NCBI GenBank assembly: GCA_030150085.1
Contig: JASLGJ010000038.1
Location: 1-8,102, forward strand
Source: Candidatus Elarobacter sp.
GTDB lineage: Bacteria > Vulcanimicrobiota > Vulcanimicrobiia > Vulcanimicrobiales > Vulcanimicrobiaceae
Length of the DNA: 8,102 nucleotides
Direction: 5' to 3'
Shown piece by piece: positions 7,576-8,102 of this stretch. Positions within the stretch are counted from its first letter, which is position 1. Each line of letters begins with the position of its first letter. Position numbers and translations under genes: made by a program. The notes under the pieces were generated by a model. It did no database searches and was not told the DNA's origin. It saw only the letters and a list, made by a program, of their open reading frames with translations.

Positions 7576-7992
7576 TCACTCCCCATCGCGTTTCGTGTCA
7601 ATGATTTGCTGTACGTCAACGGCAATGATGAAGTTTGCTGCCGCCTCCTGCACCCACATCCAGTCGTCAGTGCCCACGACATCGCGGCTCATGGCCCCAG
7701 GACGTTGTTCCGAGAAATGATCGAGGCGCATCACGAACAACCGTAACTTCTCGGCCTGATTTTCGGTAAATCCGTACTTTTTCGCATGGCAGATAACACG
7801 ACTTACGTCATACTCGTTAAATAGAGCAAGTAAATTTTCTTCGTACGAAGCCGCGATGCCTGGTTCCGAATTTTCAATCCACACCCGCTGCTGAAAACCT
7901 GAATCAGCAATTTGACGAGCAATATCTATGATGCCTGCTGCTATGGTTGCATACGCCTCTGGCGGCATCTCCGAGTCATCATCTTGAGCCAT
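7576..7992 (-). CDS. Small acidic protein of unknown function, possible immunity protein
   Basis: A 138-residue protein that I do not recognise. It begins MAQDDDSEMPPEAYATIAAG, is acidic at the N-terminus, appears mainly helical, and has no signal peptide or membrane segment, so it is probably cytoplasmic. Possible landmarks are SGFQQRVWIENSEPG (31-45), a Tyr/Glu-rich middle (SYEENLLALFNEYD, 49-62) and GTDDWMWVQEAAANFIIAVD (107-126). ATG 7992 is preferred over an in-frame GTG at 8007 because AGGG (8001-7998) stands 5 nt upstream of it and because GTG 8007 overlaps the preceding stop. It follows the end of another minus-strand gene by 11 bp, so the two are very probably co-transcribed. Codons use many A/T third positions, unlike the GC-rich operon to the left, which suggests horizontal acquisition. 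Small size, acidity, atypical composition and position after another gene resemble an immunity gene, but no family motif confirms that. Confidence 0.72.
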   Translation of the reverse strand: MAQDDDSEMPPEAYATIAAGIIDIARQIADSGFQQRVWIENSEPGIAASYEENLLALFNEYDVSRVICHAKKYGFTENQAEKLRLFVMRLDHFSEQRPGAMSRDVVGTDDWMWVQEAAANFIIAVDVQQIIDTKRDGE

Positions 7993-8001
7993 GCTATCCC
8001 T
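7993..8001 (-). promoter_or_regulatory. Ribosome binding site deciding the start of the small acidic gene
   Basis: Minus-strand AGGG at 8001-7998, with 5-nt spacing, precedes the ATG at 7992-7990. It lies in the 11-bp gap after the upstream stop codon. This favours the ATG over the upstream GTG and suggests coupling to translation of the preceding gene. Confidence 0.55.
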
Positions 8002-8003
8002 AT

Positions 8004-8102
8004 TCACTGATTCTGCTGTGGTCGAGGCGCATTGATTTGTTTTATTTCTTCAGGCGATCGATAGTGATATTCGCTTAGAGGTATATGGCCCGCAAGATCC
8101 TT
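8004..8102 (-). CDS. C-terminal end of an unidentified protein (5' part outside window), possible toxin
   Basis: An open frame enters from the right edge and ends at TGA 8006-8004, giving the last 32 residues: KDLAGHIPLSEYHYRSPEEI, then KQINAPRPQQNQ. The codons are of lower GC, like the next gene, and the end lies 11 bp before that gene's ATG, with the intervening ribosome binding site placed as in a two-gene operon. The stretch is polar, with a short His/Tyr-rich segment and a Pro/Gln tail. This would suit the end of a secreted effector's C-terminal domain, but 32 residues are too few to name a family. That it is coding at all rests on the open frame, the composition and the coupling geometry. 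Confidence 0.55.
   Translation of the reverse strand, partial: KDLAGHIPLSEYHYRSPEEIKQINAPRPQQNQ

Noticed and set aside
7468..7746. 92-codon plus-strand open frame overlapping the small acidic gene
   Set aside because: It has no ribosome binding site and no motif, and it overlaps antisense with a longer minus-strand frame that has a good ribosome site and operon-like spacing to its neighbour. It cannot be excluded fully.

Overview
The window comes from a GC-rich bacterial chromosome (roughly 70% G+C over the first 7.4 kb). The solute-binding protein has a plain signal peptide with no lipobox cysteine. That fits a soluble periplasmic protein and so suggests a diderm (Gram-negative-type) cell; the phylum cannot be named from this sequence. 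Several genes start with GTG or TTG, and the operon is tightly packed with overlapping stop and start codons.

Layout: on the minus strand at the left are a partial crotonase-family gene (positions 1-569, running off the edge) and, upstream of it, a TetR-family regulator. The crotonase most resembles the N-terminal hydratase half of a FadB/FadJ or peroxisomal-type multifunctional beta-oxidation enzyme. Divergent from the regulator, on the plus strand, is a six-gene operon. It encodes the two permeases (LivH, LivM), the two ATPases (LivG, LivF) and the periplasmic binding protein of a branched-chain-amino-acid-type (HAAT) ABC importer, followed by a fatty-acyl/aryl-CoA ligase of the AMP-forming superfamily.

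Taken together this looks like an uptake-and-activation locus. The importer probably brings in a carboxylic acid (fatty, branched, dicarboxylic or aromatic), the ligase converts it to a CoA thioester, and the hydratase acts in its beta-oxidation. The TetR protein, which shares a short AT-rich divergent region with the operon, is the obvious candidate regulator. The substrate is inferred from context and is not proven.

From about 7.6 kb to the right edge the G+C content drops sharply. Here two minus-strand genes are arranged as an operon: the last 32 codons of a larger protein, then, 11 bp later, a 138-residue acidic protein that I do not recognise. A short acidic orphan directly downstream of the C-terminal end of another gene, in atypical DNA, resembles a toxin-immunity pair, but the presumed toxin lies outside the window. 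No tRNA, rRNA, CRISPR array, complete insertion sequence or convincing rho-independent terminator was seen.
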